A DNA stretch of 39,326 nt. Source: Plantago elongata (Eukaryota; Streptophyta; Magnoliopsida; Lamiales; Plantaginaceae). Shown here piece after piece: positions 9,613 through 21,734 of this stretch (position 1 is the first letter of the stretch; each line of letters opens with the position of its first letter). The stretch covers positions 1 through 39,326 of the forward strand of contig JAYMSP010000896.1 in NCBI GenBank assembly GCA_036897095.1. The letters run 5' to 3'. The translations under genes were made by a program, and so were the position numbers. The notes beneath the pieces are model-generated. The model made no database searches, was not told the origin of the DNA, and was given only the letters and a program-made list of their open reading frames with translations.

Positions 9613-11035
9613 TAAAGGCATGCCGATTTGTAGGTCAAAATTACTATTATTCCATTTAATTAACTTAAAAATAGGGAAACATAACAACCACAATTTTATT
9701 CAAGAGATTTGACCATGCATGTGGAAAGTAATATTCGAAATATAACTCAACTAAATATAAACTGATTAAAAACATGATAAATAAAATTGTATTAGAATAA
9801 ATTGGAAGATTTAAATTCAATCTATCATGGCAAATCGTTTAAATAAGTTGGAAGAAACAAAATTGAATGAAAGTTGCATGCATGATATATTTCCCTATAA
9901 CCATTTAAAAGTTAATTATTTTGAATAAAAAAATTTCAAATAGAATTGTTGTCCACGTGGCATGATTCTTCTTTGATAGACCACCACTTTTAATTAATAT
10001 ATGGATTAGAATATATTCGTGTAATGTTGAGATTATTTATTATTTGTTAGTGGTAGGTTAGTTTCCTTTTTTTAGTAATATATAAAATTTGTGGGATAGT
10101 AAAAAATGATTAGTGTATAAAGTTCTGCCAAAAATTCGGAGCATAATTTCATATTTTTATATACTAAAATTTGTGAAAGTTCAAGTTTTTGTGAGAGTAC
10201 TAGGAGTTTTCCATTATTGTATAGTAATTGTACGGTGTGGTGTGTAAATTATAAATTTTTGTATATTTATAAATTGTATATTATTGTACATCAATTGTGC
10301 GGCTGAATTATTTTGTGCAGAATTCTCTGAATTTTCTGTACTTTTGGGAGAATTTCTCATTTTTATATTTATGAGTTATAAGGTAAAATAAAATAAGAAA
10401 TAAATTGTTTAGAAATTGAGGTGGACCAATCATTAAGGGTTATATGGCTTTTTCTCAATTTCTGGAAACGTTTGAGCTTTTTGGGAGATGTATAATGTAT
10501 ATGAGGGGTATAATAGTTACTGCACACGAACAAAATATCTACAACAATGGCACTATCGTTTTTTTGTTAAGTTTTGAGGAAAATTTGATCAAGCAACTAT
10601 ATTGGAGGTAAAATTCAAAAAGAAAAATCATATAAAAATATCATGTGTAAATATAGAAAAATGATATATTTTAAAGTATAAATGTATATTTTTCACGTCT
10701 AAAGTTATACATTTAATGTGATGATAAATAAATTTTTATTATATCATAAAATATAAATGAAGAACGATTAATTTTTAAATTATTATAATTTTAAAAGACC
10801 ACCAATCCAAACCACTTCCCCTCTCTAAACTTTGATCACCGAATGACCAAAATTGTTTCACTCAAGTTGACTTTTCCTAAATGTGCGAAAAAGTTGGGCT
10901 AGAAGCTTGATTAAAAGAAGTTATTAGACCAAGGCAAACGAGAAGTAGTACGGTATTTTAATAATCGTTGAAGTTTGAATTCAATAAATTTCAAGAACAA
11001 TTGCAAACTCACACATTAAATTCTCCATCTCGGTG
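9613..11035. other. AT-rich spacer between the LINE/copia nest and the lipid-transfer pseudogene
   Basis: No coding region is recognised. It contains one copy of a dispersed repeat (10165-10340, listed separately). The rest is low-complexity A/T-rich sequence. Confidence 0.5.
10165..10340 (+). repeat. Dispersed repeat copy A, about 180 bp, unnamed
   Basis: The order ttgtgaaagttcaag, tttttgtgagagt, gtgtaaattataaat, aaattgtatattattgta, aattgtgcggctgaat is matched unit for unit by 31583-31762 in the same orientation. No coding potential or clear terminal inverted repeats are seen. It is probably a fragment of a MITE or a solo-LTR family. Confidence 0.6.
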
Positions 11036-11417
11036 ATGTTCCTTCTGGCCGTTGTTGCTAACAACTGTGTCACAGCCAACATCGCATGCAGTGATGAGGA
11101 TAGCACCCTGTGAACCGTTTTTGTTGGGTTTGGCAGGATCACCAGACATCGGATGCTGCAGTGCAGTAGCATCTCTCGGCCAGATGTTTCAAAGAGGCCG
11201 CCAGGTCTGCACCCATTAACCTTGACAACGCGGCACATTTACCTCAGCTATGCAATGTTAGCGTTGGAGTCCCTATTGATCCCAACGTAGATTGTGAGAG
11301 GTAAACTCTTCGTCGTTAGTTTGCTAAATTTTGAAATATTCCTAGCTAGTTAAATCTTGCTTATTAATTTGTTCGGATTGTTGATATCTTGTGTTTGATT
11401 TTATATGCAGCACTTAA
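11036..11417 (+). pseudogene. Non-specific lipid-transfer protein (nsLTP type 1-like) pseudogene
   Basis: The ATG at 11036 begins a short hydrophobic segment (MFLLAVV). After a small frameshift near 11090, one frame reads APCEPFLLGLAGS then DIGCCSAVASLGQ. After a second shift near 11170 another reads CFKEAARSAPINLDNAAHLP, then QLCNVSV and VDCER. The C, C, CC, C, C, C order fits the nsLTP eight-cysteine scaffold, although the CxC pair keeps only one cysteine. A GT donor at 11301 and a cag acceptor ending at 11410 bound an intron just before the stop (11415-11417), a typical nsLTP position. Intact relatives are small secreted apoplastic proteins that bind lipids. Two frameshifts and the missing cysteine indicate a dead copy, unless errors in the sequence explain the shifts. 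Confidence 0.65.
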
Positions 11418-12098
11418 AAGACGGATGAGCATCTGGCATTTGATGAATTTCTTAGCCTTTTCATTTGCTGAATTAGTTCCATGGGAAAGTGTGTTTGAGG
11501 TACATGTAATACTGTAATAAAATTGTCACAAAAATTAGAATTAATGAACATTTACATTGGCACATGTAATTGGTCTATGGCCTGTTTGCAGATTTCCTTT
11601 ATGCATTAGAAGTAGATCTGCCGCACAGTTTCTGCAACAAAACAACCATCCCCTCCCAACCAGAATAAACGTCACATATTTCAGTTTGAAAAATTATACT
11701 TGAATTAAAGCCATTATATCAAACCAGATGATCTTTCAGTGTCTGGTATATGAATCACCTTTCACCCTGAACTTGCATATATTAATCAGTAAACTAGATC
11801 CGGATGCTATATGTGTATATTAACATATCGCAATAACATATCGAACGCTCTTGTATACATGTATAAGTCAAGAAGAAGGCGCAAACTAAATGCATACCTC
11901 AATGAACATTACATTTACCAAATAAGTCAGAAATTCAAGTGTCTAACCTTGTACAAGACAGACGCTTAAAACTGCCGATCAGGCCTTTCAAAAAATTATC
12001 GAGTATATAGATAACTATCCAAAATATTCAATTTACAAGAGATGAAATAGACATAAAACACGACAGCTACATTTTGCACAACAGTACCTAAACATACC
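11418..12098. other. Spacer containing the 3' untranslated region of the receptor kinase
   Basis: The part nearest 12098 should hold the kinase transcript's 3' UTR (minus strand). I could not place a polyadenylation signal with confidence. No gene is seen. Confidence 0.4.
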
Positions 12099-15000
12099 TT
12101 ATCGACCTCCAGACAGTTCAATAGCATCCTGGTTATGAATTGAATCTTCGCCCCAGTCGAATCTTCGCTGTAACCTTTCATACTCTTGTCTTCTTGTCAC
12201 TTCAACATGTTGCCACTCTTCCCACCTCTCTGCGAGACCTTCACCTTCCAGCATCCGGACCACCTCAGACATTGCAGGACGGTCTTCTGGTGATGACTGA
12301 GTACAAAGTAATGCAACCTGAATCATCATCTCTACTTCATGGATGTCGTAAGTTCCATGCAGGTTCCGGTCTACAATGGCGTCCAATGTTTTCTCCATTT
12401 GCTGTTTCTTGACCTTACATGGATATAAAAGAGGATTTCAAACTCAATGTTGCGAGTGGGGTTAGAAATATAGATGGATAAGAAAGTAACACAGTTAAAA
12501 ATTGTCAAACTAATGAAGTTTCTTTAAAATCGGCAATTTGGACACATTTTTGGTCGCATATATTTTGCTTTTTGATATTGGACGCTGGGGGTCATAGTGT
12601 TTAAATTGAAAATTGATTTTTTTTAGGTGTCTATCCAGTTGAAGCATGATAGAGTTAAAATTAATTTAAGCTATACTACTTGGGACAACAAGATGCGAGA
12701 CTGAAAGCTTACGTGGTCAAGCAATAAAACATCATCTTCATCTTCCAATCGTGAAAAGTCTATTGCTCGTTGACCAGTCACAAGCTCTAAAAGCATGATG
12801 CCATATCCAAAAACGTCTGTCTTTTCAGATGATCTGCCCGTGGACAAATATTCAGGAGCTATGTGGCCCATTGTCCCACGAACTTGTGTTGTTACATTAG
12901 TTTTCCTGACATCGACCAACTTTGCCAAGCCAAAATCACCAACTACTGCTTCAAAATCTTCATCAAGTAAGACATTTGCAGCTTTGACATCACGGTGAAT
13001 GATTTTGGGATTGCAATGTTCATGGAGGTACTCTAATCCACGGGCTGTGCCGAGTGCCACCCGCATTCTGGTAGGCCAATCCAAGCTAGCATCCCCAGGT
13101 TTAAGGTCTGTATGGACATCTCAATTTATAAGGAAACAGAAAATAACAAAAAAAGAAGAAAGAGAGAAAGAACAAAACAGAAGCATGTCTTACTTTTTGT
13201 ATTTTTTTTGGTGCAGAGTTAAGATTATTATTGAGAGACTGAAGAATAAAACGAAAATTACACATATACTTTCATTTCGACACATTTCTGCTAGTGCCTA
13301 CTATATTTCTTCAAAAGGATACACAAATTGTAATTCCAGGAAATATAAACACAGGAGGTAGTTCTACCTACTGTAGAAAGTACAAGAGGGGCATCTCCAA
13401 TGATAAAACTATGGATGTGATGTGTTATGTGTAGATTAAATACCCTAAACTCTTTTTCTTAAGTGAACCCATTGATCATTTCTAAAGCACCAAAGAAAAC
13501 TGTACTTGAAATCAATTTCACAGTATACGGTATAAAAAAGAATGAATCTCAGGATCCAAGTAAAATTGAACATGTACATCTAAAACTCTGCATGTCAGAA
13601 ATCATAATTGAAAGAAAATATCATCAGCATAACTATTTTTGGTTCAAGTACAAGTTAATACCTCGAAGTCGAGAAGCGACACTTAAGTTTTGCATAAAAG
13701 GGTAAACTAGAAGGCGTTCAGTTGGGGTAGTACAAAAACCAATGAGCTTTAAAAGGTTTCTGTGCACAGCCACACTAATCATCTCAACTTCTCTCTGGAA
13801 TGCTTTATCTCCACCAGGACTCTCAAAATCGGTTAATCGTTTAACAGCAACCTTGGTGTTATCAGCAAGCACTCCTTTATAAACCTTCCCGAATCCACCC
13901 TGTCCAAGGACATTCTTCTCGCTAAAACTCTCTGTAGCAAGTTGCAATTCTCTCCAAGCAAATCTCTTCAACTGACCAAACTCAATTCTCCGGTCAACTT
14001 CACCTAAGTGTTAACAATTTTGAAGCAAGATGAGAAGATAGTCAATTTGGAGATCCAGTTTTCTTATCAAGTTGTTAGACATGCGTTTACGCTGATATAT
14101 GATAAAGACCGTGCCAAAAAGTAGTTATTAAATATTGAATAAATGGAAATGCCATCAATTTAGCTGGCATAGTATATGAAGATCCTTTGTCGTATAAAAG
14201 ATGGTGCCTGGACCACATCTATAAGTTTCTATTGCCAATTTGGTTTATTTGCTGCTGACACCAAAAGAACAGGTATGCCTATTAAATAGAGTATTAAGTT
14301 TGAGTGCACTATTTTTTCTTTCTTGCGTCCCCGTGAAATCATGACATATACCTTGTCAAGATGTTTGCTGTGATTTTTAAACTTTCGGGGATAAACAACA
14401 TGCACAGACTCTGAGAGAGGTATGCGTATATTACCTATTCAGGTCATAAAATTCCTGTTTTATAATATGGAATTGGTGCTTAAGGGGAACAAACCTGCAA
14501 CATCAACAAAAACTTCACGCCTGTATCCTTTATGCTTTCCCTTCCACAAAAATAACAGTAACAGCCCGCTAAGAACAAGAATCACTATGAGTGCTCCAAT
14601 AATCCCAGCTATCATACCAGTCTTAGGTTTCTTCGAATTGCCTGGCAAGAAAATATCAAAGACTTCTTATGTCCACATTTGGTGACCTTTAAAGCAAATT
14701 ATCCAGGGGGGAAATTGGGTATATTCAGGTGGGATAATCTCATATCAGTCCATTTACGACACGTGCAACTTGCAGCACATCCACTTATATTAGTTTTACT
14801 GTACATAATCACCACATATTTTAAAAATTCAGTACAAAATTTATATACATCAAGATTTGGGTAGTATACTATTTGTGCGAGACATTAGAAATTTGGAAAG
14901 GAAAGGCTTTGGTGCAAGTTCATTCAAACCATGAGGGGATCCACCAAGTGATAAAAACATGTAGATTGGGGTCTGGAATCTGGAGCAAGCTGGGGTTTCT

Positions 15001-18000
15001 GTACTTTCTCTATATACAAGTCTACTAAAACTCTGGCACCTTTCTCAATTAGACATCGGCAATGAGAATTACAGAGTTTTCATATTACACCTACCTCCAT
15101 TATCAGATACACAACGGTGAGGATAACGGCCTCCACAATCCAAATTGTTGTCCGTAAAACTGAAAGAAGAAACTTAAAGATCAATAAAGAGAGATTGTAT
15201 CTAATCTCCTAAAACTTCACAAATGCATTAAATGTGTTAATGCATATAGCCTTAAACATGTGGACCAAAAATACATACATAGTCAAGATGGAAACGGGCC
15301 ATACTTGTAATTACTTATCTGAAATAACTGCTTGGGTATTGTATCACTTAGGTTGTTCGAACCTAGCTGGCTGCAAAAAGGTTGGGTCAATGCTACATAG
15401 CCAAAAGACAAATAATCTGACACATTGAAATGATACAGCTCTTACAGGTTCTCCAGAACCGGAAGACTTGTAAGTGATCCAGGAATAGATCCAGAGAGAT
15501 TGTTTTGATTCAAAACCCTGTGAACATGGAAAAGGTCTTTTACTGTTGATAAGAGAAACAAAGGAATAAATTGATAATAAAACCATGCTTCAATCTTACA
15601 AGTATTTAAGCTGCTTGAGGTTTCCCAACGAAGACGGAATTTCGCCTGTTAAACGGTTATTTTCCAGATTCAAATTCACCATGCTCGTCAAATTCCCAAA
15701 CTCCTGGGGTATCCTACCCGTTATGTTATTTCCTTGCAGTTGGCTGAATTGAAAAGTAAAGATCCACATCATAGAATGCCTAAAGATAACTCAAGTTTAC
15801 AAATAGGTCATTAGTCTAGAGTGTACTCTTTTTCATCCTGGTCACCCTACAAAAAAAATTCAATTAATTCCAACTTTGTTCATGCGGAAGTGGATCACTC
15901 ATCACTGAAGTAGCAGAGTGAAATGGTGAAAATGCTCATCCACACACTATATTCACTTGTTAACTTCCAAAATGATTCCACTAAAATACACTAACCACTT
16001 GATCAGTTCATCGGTTCACTTCTATCAGTTCACTGCTCAATAAGTTCACTGGATCACCGATTGTCCGATTCACTTAAAAGGTGTTTTAGGTTGACCATAA
16101 TGAAATGTGCACCAGAAGAATCTAGATTCTTCAATTATTAAAGTATAATGATAGGTCCTAACTGGCGCATGAACTAGTCCGTGGACAAATTTACGGCCCA
16201 AAACTACCGACGTCCCCAGTTCAATCTCCAGCAACTTCTGGCTCGGGTTTAGGATGTATATGCCTTTTTTGGTTTAGTGGAAGGACCCACTGGCTACTAA
16301 TGAAGATATGATATATAGTTTGCCAATTGGAAACGTAGAGAGTCTAATGGGACGGAGGGAGTAACTAATGATTCATGGTGACAAAGTTGATTAAAATAAC
16401 ACTGGTGTCTATCCAAGTTATAGAATGGAAATTAGAGAAATTGCAAAAACAAAGCAGGATTGTTCAAGATGATTATGGTCTAGTCATATTCTGCTGTTTC
16501 ATATTCTCCCAATGCTCAAACCTGTAATCTTGTCATTTTCTGCTGTCTCAAATCAAGGAATTTTGAGCACGCTGGAAATGCTACCAACAAATGACGTTAG
16601 ATGAAAGAAAGCCTAATGCTATTATTTTGCATGATATGCTCTTGATGTATTGTCAGCGGAAGAGTTCTGGTAAATTAGATATAGGTTTCTTAAGTTAGTG
16701 ATTATTTACCATAAGCTGGTTTTTTTTAAAGGAAAGCTGTGACTTATACAAGAGCTAGAAAATTTACTAGCAGGTTTATCAAATTCCAACCAAATCTAAG
16801 ATGTCATTTCACTGGTCTATTCTTCAATTATACAAAAGTAAGCAGATACTGATCGACTGGATGATGTGGAGTGCTCAGCTGAGAGGATGTTAAGAGGTGG
16901 AGTCCGTTTTAGTTATAATGAAGATGTTGAAATGATAATGTGTTTTTACTCCAGACGGGAAGCTTATGACAGGATCAACTTGTTTCTGGAATGGTTAAGA
17001 TATTATTACAGGTTCTCGGGATCTGTTTATGATTTGTTGGTTGCTGACTAGTATGAAGCACACGTACTTTTTCCATTACTGTATGCATATGAAATACGTA
17101 TGAGTATGGCACATGCATACTTGCGAATACTACTGAAATACATATTTATTTATTTATTTTTATTTATAATTCTCTTTTTTTCCTTATTTATATTTCTGTT
17201 TTCCTTATTAATGTATTGTTTTCTTTACTAATTTCTTGATGAGTATCAAGATTGGTGTATAGGGTCTTATGATAGTTACTATCTCGTTTGGTTTTCCTAC
17301 TCATGGTATATATTAAAAGATAATAATATGTATGAAACAACAATGTATTTTTTATGTCTTCGCACTTAAATATTTTGAGTTTTATCCTTTTTCGTACTCG
17401 TACCGTTTTCGTATTGGTGCTTCATACAGATGAACAAGCCTAACAGACAAATTGAACTTGGTGGCGAACGAGATGAAACTATTTAATCTGTACACACATA
17501 TATATAGTGAGTGTTTCTGTAACTTCAAAACTTGATCAGTTTTGATTCCTTAATACCGTATTGACGCACACTAAAATAGAGAAATATGTCCAGGAATAAA
17601 CGTGTGACACGCACATTCTAGTTCATTTAATATTTGCAAAATGACTTAAAATTGCAGCTATTACGATTTACGAAACTTACAGTGATGTCAACATGTTCAA
17701 GATCCCTATCCTTGGTGACAGAACTCCAGAAAGTCCCATATTAGACAAAGTCCTGGTAGAAAAGCATTTGTGAGAAACATCACCCGAGCAGAGGACCAGA
17801 CATGTAACATCGAAAATAAGCAATGGGAAGCCATAGAGGAATGTGACTAAAACATACAACTAATCCCATTTGAATAAATAATTTAATTGCTAAAAATATA
17901 AAACAACAAAATACAAATAAATAAACAAAAAAGATCCCTACAATGCTGTTACATTGACATTGCTGCTGTCACATGTTACTCTGGACCAAGTACAAGGGCT

Positions 18001-18799
18001 AACTTGATCAGGATTCCAATTTGGGAGCTGACTGGAGGCATTAAGCGAATTCCACAAAGCATACAGAGCCTCTCCTGAAAAGTCCAGTCAATATGAGTTT
18101 ACACTAATTACTTAGCAACATCAATGTATGCATGTTACTTATTAACAAATGTAAATAAAGGTCATCAAAATATCCGAACCATAGTAATCATTTTTTAAAT
18201 GCCCATAAGCTTCCATGTGGTAAGGTAAATACATCAGAGGAGACAATACTATTTAAATTAGAACAATACTCCAATATCATTTCATTCTTACAGCCAATAC
18301 GCCCATACGTTACCGGTTACACAGAATTTTAATAAAAGGAAGAATTCCAACTCAGCAATTGAGAAGTTTGAGACATCCATTTCTTTTTTCCTTTTTTCTC
18401 TAAAGTTGGTCACTTTCTTATCTATCATTTTTTAAATCAAGAAAGATGAATATACTCAACTCACAATTTCTTAGTTCTTATAAATATATGATACTACTCA
18501 ACCTCAACCACACAGGACCTGTAAAGAAGTTTTAAGTAAGTATGATATCTTCTATTCTCCTTTAGCATCGGATGTGTAAGCGGATTATACTGGCTAATGC
18601 TAATCAAATCCGATCACTGTGGTCGCCGTAATCACTAGGCTGCTAACAGTTTCTAGCCTCTAGAGGATACAAGAATAGATAGACATGATCTATAGGTCAT
18701 AATTGCTTATAGTATTATTGTAAGAGTAATACCTTGTGGATCAGGAGAGACGAAAGAATTTAACAGTGCCAAAGCTAAGATTCCAAAAAGCATCCCCAT
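12099..18799 (-). CDS. LRR receptor-like serine/threonine kinase, LRR-II family (At5g10290/At5g65240-like)
   Basis: Coding exons, all minus strand with GT-AG introns: 18799-18733, 18074-17942, 17752-17681, 15743-15600, 15517-15446, 15370-15305, 15159-15095, 14641-14495, 14003-13662, 13107-12713, 12413-12099. They sum to 1818 bases (605 residues plus stop) with phases that all match. Residues 1-22 are a signal peptide ([16 protein letters not shown]). The LRR N-cap has [10 protein letters not shown]. About five LRRs follow, several on 72- or 144-base exons. A short cysteine-containing CGGRYPHRC segment precedes one membrane helix at about 216-239. The kinase has a G-loop GQGGFGKV (about 289-296), K310, HRD 407-409 (an RD kinase), DFG 427-429, and the C-terminal [20 protein letters not shown]. 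Length and exon plan match the SERK-related LRR-II subfamily, which includes plasma-membrane co-receptors. The specific ligand or partner is unknown. The start is fixed by an in-frame TAG six codons upstream. Confidence 0.93.
16343..16361. repeat. Stowaway-type MITE terminus
   Basis: The sequence tctaatgggacggagggag followed by TA matches the inverted form of the CTCCCTCCGTCCC Stowaway/mariner terminus. The partner end was not found, so it is a relic. Confidence 0.55.
17051..17427. mobile_element. MITE-like element with 11-bp perfect terminal inverted repeats
   Basis: gtatgaagcac at 17051-17061 is the exact reverse complement of gtgcttcatac at 17417-17427. The inner flanks also pair partly (acgtac / gtactcgtac). 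The middle is AT-rich with no coding potential. No clear target duplication was seen, so the superfamily is open. It lies within the kinase intron. Confidence 0.5.
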
Positions 18800-19844
18800 C
18801 TCCAATATCAGATGAATCTATGGATATCAAGTTAGAACACTTTTCTGCACTATCACTGAGAGATAATAGATTTGCATCCCTTTTACATGCACAAACATTT
18901 CGAAAGATACAACTCTGTCAAACAATTCAGACAGTGTGGATAACACTCTGACTCCGTTATTAGGTAAAGTCACTAACGAACTCCAATCTGTCAGAACAAA
19001 AGGTTAAAAAAAGTATAGATGATGAGCTGCATATTTCAAACCAACTGCAGTTGCAACTTCATATATCAAAGTTCAGCAAAGGTTTACAATTTGAAAGCAG
19101 CAGCTATTATTGAAACAAAAAGCCAAAGAAATGGAATATCTATCCATCGATGCACAATCAGCCAGACTAGGTGAGATGGCCTTAGTATACTATCATTCAC
19201 AATGCGGGTAACAGAACGCTCAAACAAGCTACTATCGAAACAGGTAGTCGAAGTAACTTAAGAACTTCCGCCACGCCACATTGCTGCAGAATCAACGACA
19301 TGGAGATGGCCTATATATCGTTCACATTGCGGTAACATAATTTTGAAGCAAGCACAACTTCATAAAGATGGTCATCTTTCGAGCAACAATTCTCAAGTGA
19401 ATGGTCAGATCTACCTAGATAAATGATGAGAAGTAACAATTTCTCTAACAAACATACCCGCAACTTCAACAACTCAATTGCTGAAAATTCATACCGCCCC
19501 ACCTTGAGAAAGTAAACGAAATTCCCACTAATTGACAATCAAGTGGAGTGTCAATTTCTTTCACCAAGCCATAATGATTCTAATAAAATCAAGTTCAAAG
19601 TACCCCTAGAAGCAGAATTACCAGTTCACAGTCAATCAAATCTCATTCCCAATTCGTTTTCAAATATAACGACAAAAAAATTGCTTTGAACAATGTCAAT
19701 TATCGCATCACAGCAATTCAAGAAGATCGATACATCAGAAAGAACCGAGCTTTAGTAGCAGGAGGACAGCAATCAGCAAAATAAAGAAAACCCTTTTGAG
19801 GAAGAAATGATTAGCGAATGGAAAGGAGCAGAAAAAGAAGTTAC

Positions 19845-19950
19845 CTTGATGAAGTTAGCTGACAGTTGCAGTGGAGAAATAGAGGTGTGTTGTGTTTGTT
19901 GGGTAAGAAGAAAGAAATGTAGTAGTAGACTAGTCTAGTAGTACATGAGC
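19845..19950 (-). other. Probable non-coding first exon and transcription start region of the receptor kinase
   Basis: A good donor (gtaact, minus strand, 19844-19839) follows a CT-rich, ATG-free stretch (tctatttctccactgc). A TATA-like gataaatac (minus strand, 19983-19975) lies 30-40 bases upstream of the assumed start. A second 5' UTR piece could run from an acceptor at 18845-18850 to the ATG at 18799. Family genes often carry a 5' leader intron. All of this is inferred from signals, without transcript support. Confidence 0.4.
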
Positions 19951-20106
19951 TGCACAGGGAAAAAGTTGCAAGTTGTATTTATCATGCTTTGCTAACCCAT
20001 CAAATCTGTTATCATTTTCTTCTTTTTGACTGCGACTCTCGTTGAGTGCTTGCTCTCATCTGTTTGTTTAAAATGGGGGAGGATTTTCTTTTCAAACTAA
20101 AATATA

Positions 20107-20371
20107 CCTCCTCCTTCTTTTAAGAACTTTTTAGAATATTAATTTTTCTTCAATTAAAAAATAATTATTATATATTAATTTATATGAAATATTATGTTGA
20201 CAAAATAATAAGTGATTAATGAAGTATTTGAGAGAAAGAAGAAAGTTATGATAAAGTAGGAAAGAGAAATAATTAATGGGTGAGATAAAAAGTTTCCTAT
20301 TTTGAGGTAGGAAATTTGTAATGTTACTCTAAATAAGAAAAGTTAGGAAGTTTTTATTGGACCAGAGAAAG
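20107..20371. mobile_element. Stowaway-like MITE
   Basis: About 265 bases are flanked by TA (20105-20106 and 20372-20373). The left end (cctcctccttcttttaagaac) and the reverse complement of the right end (ctttctctggtccaataaaaac) are imperfect inverted repeats resembling decayed CTCCCTCCGTCCC termini. The interior is AT-rich and non-coding. It sits in the upstream region of the receptor kinase. Confidence 0.45.
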
Positions 20372-20402
20372 TACTATAATACCAAAAACGTTTACAAGAT
20401 CA

Positions 20403-20717
20403 TCATACAGTCGAATTAACTACATAATTTACACGAGAAACGGAATCGAGCTTATCACTACTGATCAACTGATGGAGCCAAGACGGGCAACTGGACCAAA
20501 TTAACCATGGAAGAGAACCTTGTTGAGTAGCACCTTGAAGACAAGCAGAAGCGAGAACCTGAGCAGATTGAAGATCACATCCAAACTTAGCCAAACTATC
20601 AGCCGAACGATTACTTTCCCTATATGCAACCAAAATTTGATGATCTTGAAAACTTTGAAGCAAGTTAGTAATATCATCAAGCAGCAGGTGAGGGACCCCC
20701 AGGTGGAGATGGTGCAA
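20403..20717 (-). pseudogene. RNase H-like (RVT_3 type) fragment of a LINE-related sequence
   Basis: On the minus strand the segment DDITNLLQSFQDHQILVAYRESNRSADSLAKFG matches the C-terminal half of the RNase H domain that plant LINEs carry after RT (the histidine/VPREAN-xxAD-xLA region). It ends at a stop at 20403. The N-terminal half with the first catalytic acids is missing, and above about 20717 the sequence changes to a cagttcag repeat. It is a fragment rather than a gene. Confidence 0.6.
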
Positions 20718-20738
20718 GGATTGTTCGTTGAGTTCAGT

Positions 20739-20853
20739 GCAATGTCGTTTTGTTCAGTTCAGTTCCGCTTTTATATTATTTACTCCAAAAATAAAACTTT
20801 ATTCTATTCAACTGAAAACTACTTCATTTCAATTTAATTCAGTTCAGTTAGTT
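20739..20853. repeat. Left arm of a gttcagttcag inverted repeat, next to the SIRE-like insertion
   Basis: Sequence such as ctattcaactgaaa followed by ttcagttcagtta (20797-20850) is, in reverse complement, what lies at 31075-31112 on the other side of the SIRE-like element. A related copy lies at 2198-2262. This suggests that an older foldback repeat was split by the retrotransposon. Confidence 0.5.
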
Positions 20854-20879
20854 CGGCTCTGCTTGGTTATAATTAATAC

Positions 20880-21734
20880 TGTAAGTGTTGGTTTTTCTGT
20901 GAGTGTACTAGTTACACTTCAGAATTTACTGTCCAGTGTACTTAGTACACCAACATTGGTGTATCGACTATACTGGATATATAACTCACACTCCAAGTCC
21001 TAATCGAACTCGACTTCGATTAGTGCTAATATAATTTTTACCTTTATTTAACTAACATAACAAGTTTCATAGTAGTGTATCTCTATTGTATGCATGAAAT
21101 CGAGACATGAGAGGTCTTAGAAGTCATAGGAGATTACAAGTCGAAATATGCTAGGACGAGGACAATGTATATCGACTGGATAAGAAGAAAGATTGACAAG
21201 AATCATAACACAAGTCAATGTAGAATTCTGCCCCTATGAAGTCGGCTTCGAGAATCTATATAAATGGCATCTATATTGAAGACAAAACTACGTGTTTCAA
21301 ACAAGTCATTCCTACCACATAGTTGTTGTATGTATTTTGTCATTCAACCTTTTCCAAGTTTTATCTAGTGATTAGTCCATATATTAAGAGCTAGATTAGT
21401 ACTGTTCATTCCTTACATCTACTTGATTGTTTTTCAACTAGTTGTATTCCTAGAATAGAGCTAGATTAGTAACTTTGTATTCATTATATGTTTATTCATA
21501 TAGTGGATACTTTCGCCTTGAGGCTCGGTGGGTTATCGACATAGATAACCTGCTAGAAACTTATATCGTGTTCTAGTTTATCTCTGATGTCTTTCTGTTT
21601 TATGTAAGTTTATGTTGAAGCCTTTGGGTGTATTGAATATACTCTTCCCAGTTTACTGAGTTAGAGTGTATGCAATACACATAGTTGAGTTGTGGTAGTT
21701 GTCAAAGTATTAAATTCCGGTCCACATACTATTT
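20880..21734 (+). repeat. 5' LTR of the SIRE-like element
   Basis: It starts tgtaagtgttgg and matches 30257-31062 along nearly its whole length, about 90% by eye. Relative to the 3' copy it has extra bases near 20910-20925 and a stretch of about 45 bases near 21535-21585. A 9-bp inverted repeat (ctaatcgaa / ttcgattag) lies at 21000-21023. The exact 3' end is uncertain because similarity continues through ccacatactattt. Confidence 0.88.

Larger units (their letters stand above)
15744..17680 (-). other. Large intron of the receptor kinase gene with transposon remnants
   Basis: This 1.9-kb intron separates the first LRR exon from the next pair. It holds a MITE-like element (17051-17427) and a Stowaway-type end (16343-16361). 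The 61-codon frame at 16866-17051 has no family signature. Confidence 0.7.

Noticed and set aside
10981..11238. 85-codon minus-strand frame
   Set aside because: It is antisense to the lipid-transfer pseudogene, whose cysteine pattern and intron explain the region better.
15810..16363. A complete Stowaway element in the kinase intron
   Set aside because: Only the right terminus is clear. The best left candidate (tactctttttcatcctgg near 15822) is too weak to pair with it.
16866..17051. 61-codon frame inside the kinase intron
   Set aside because: No family signature. It ends just at the start of a MITE and is probably chance.
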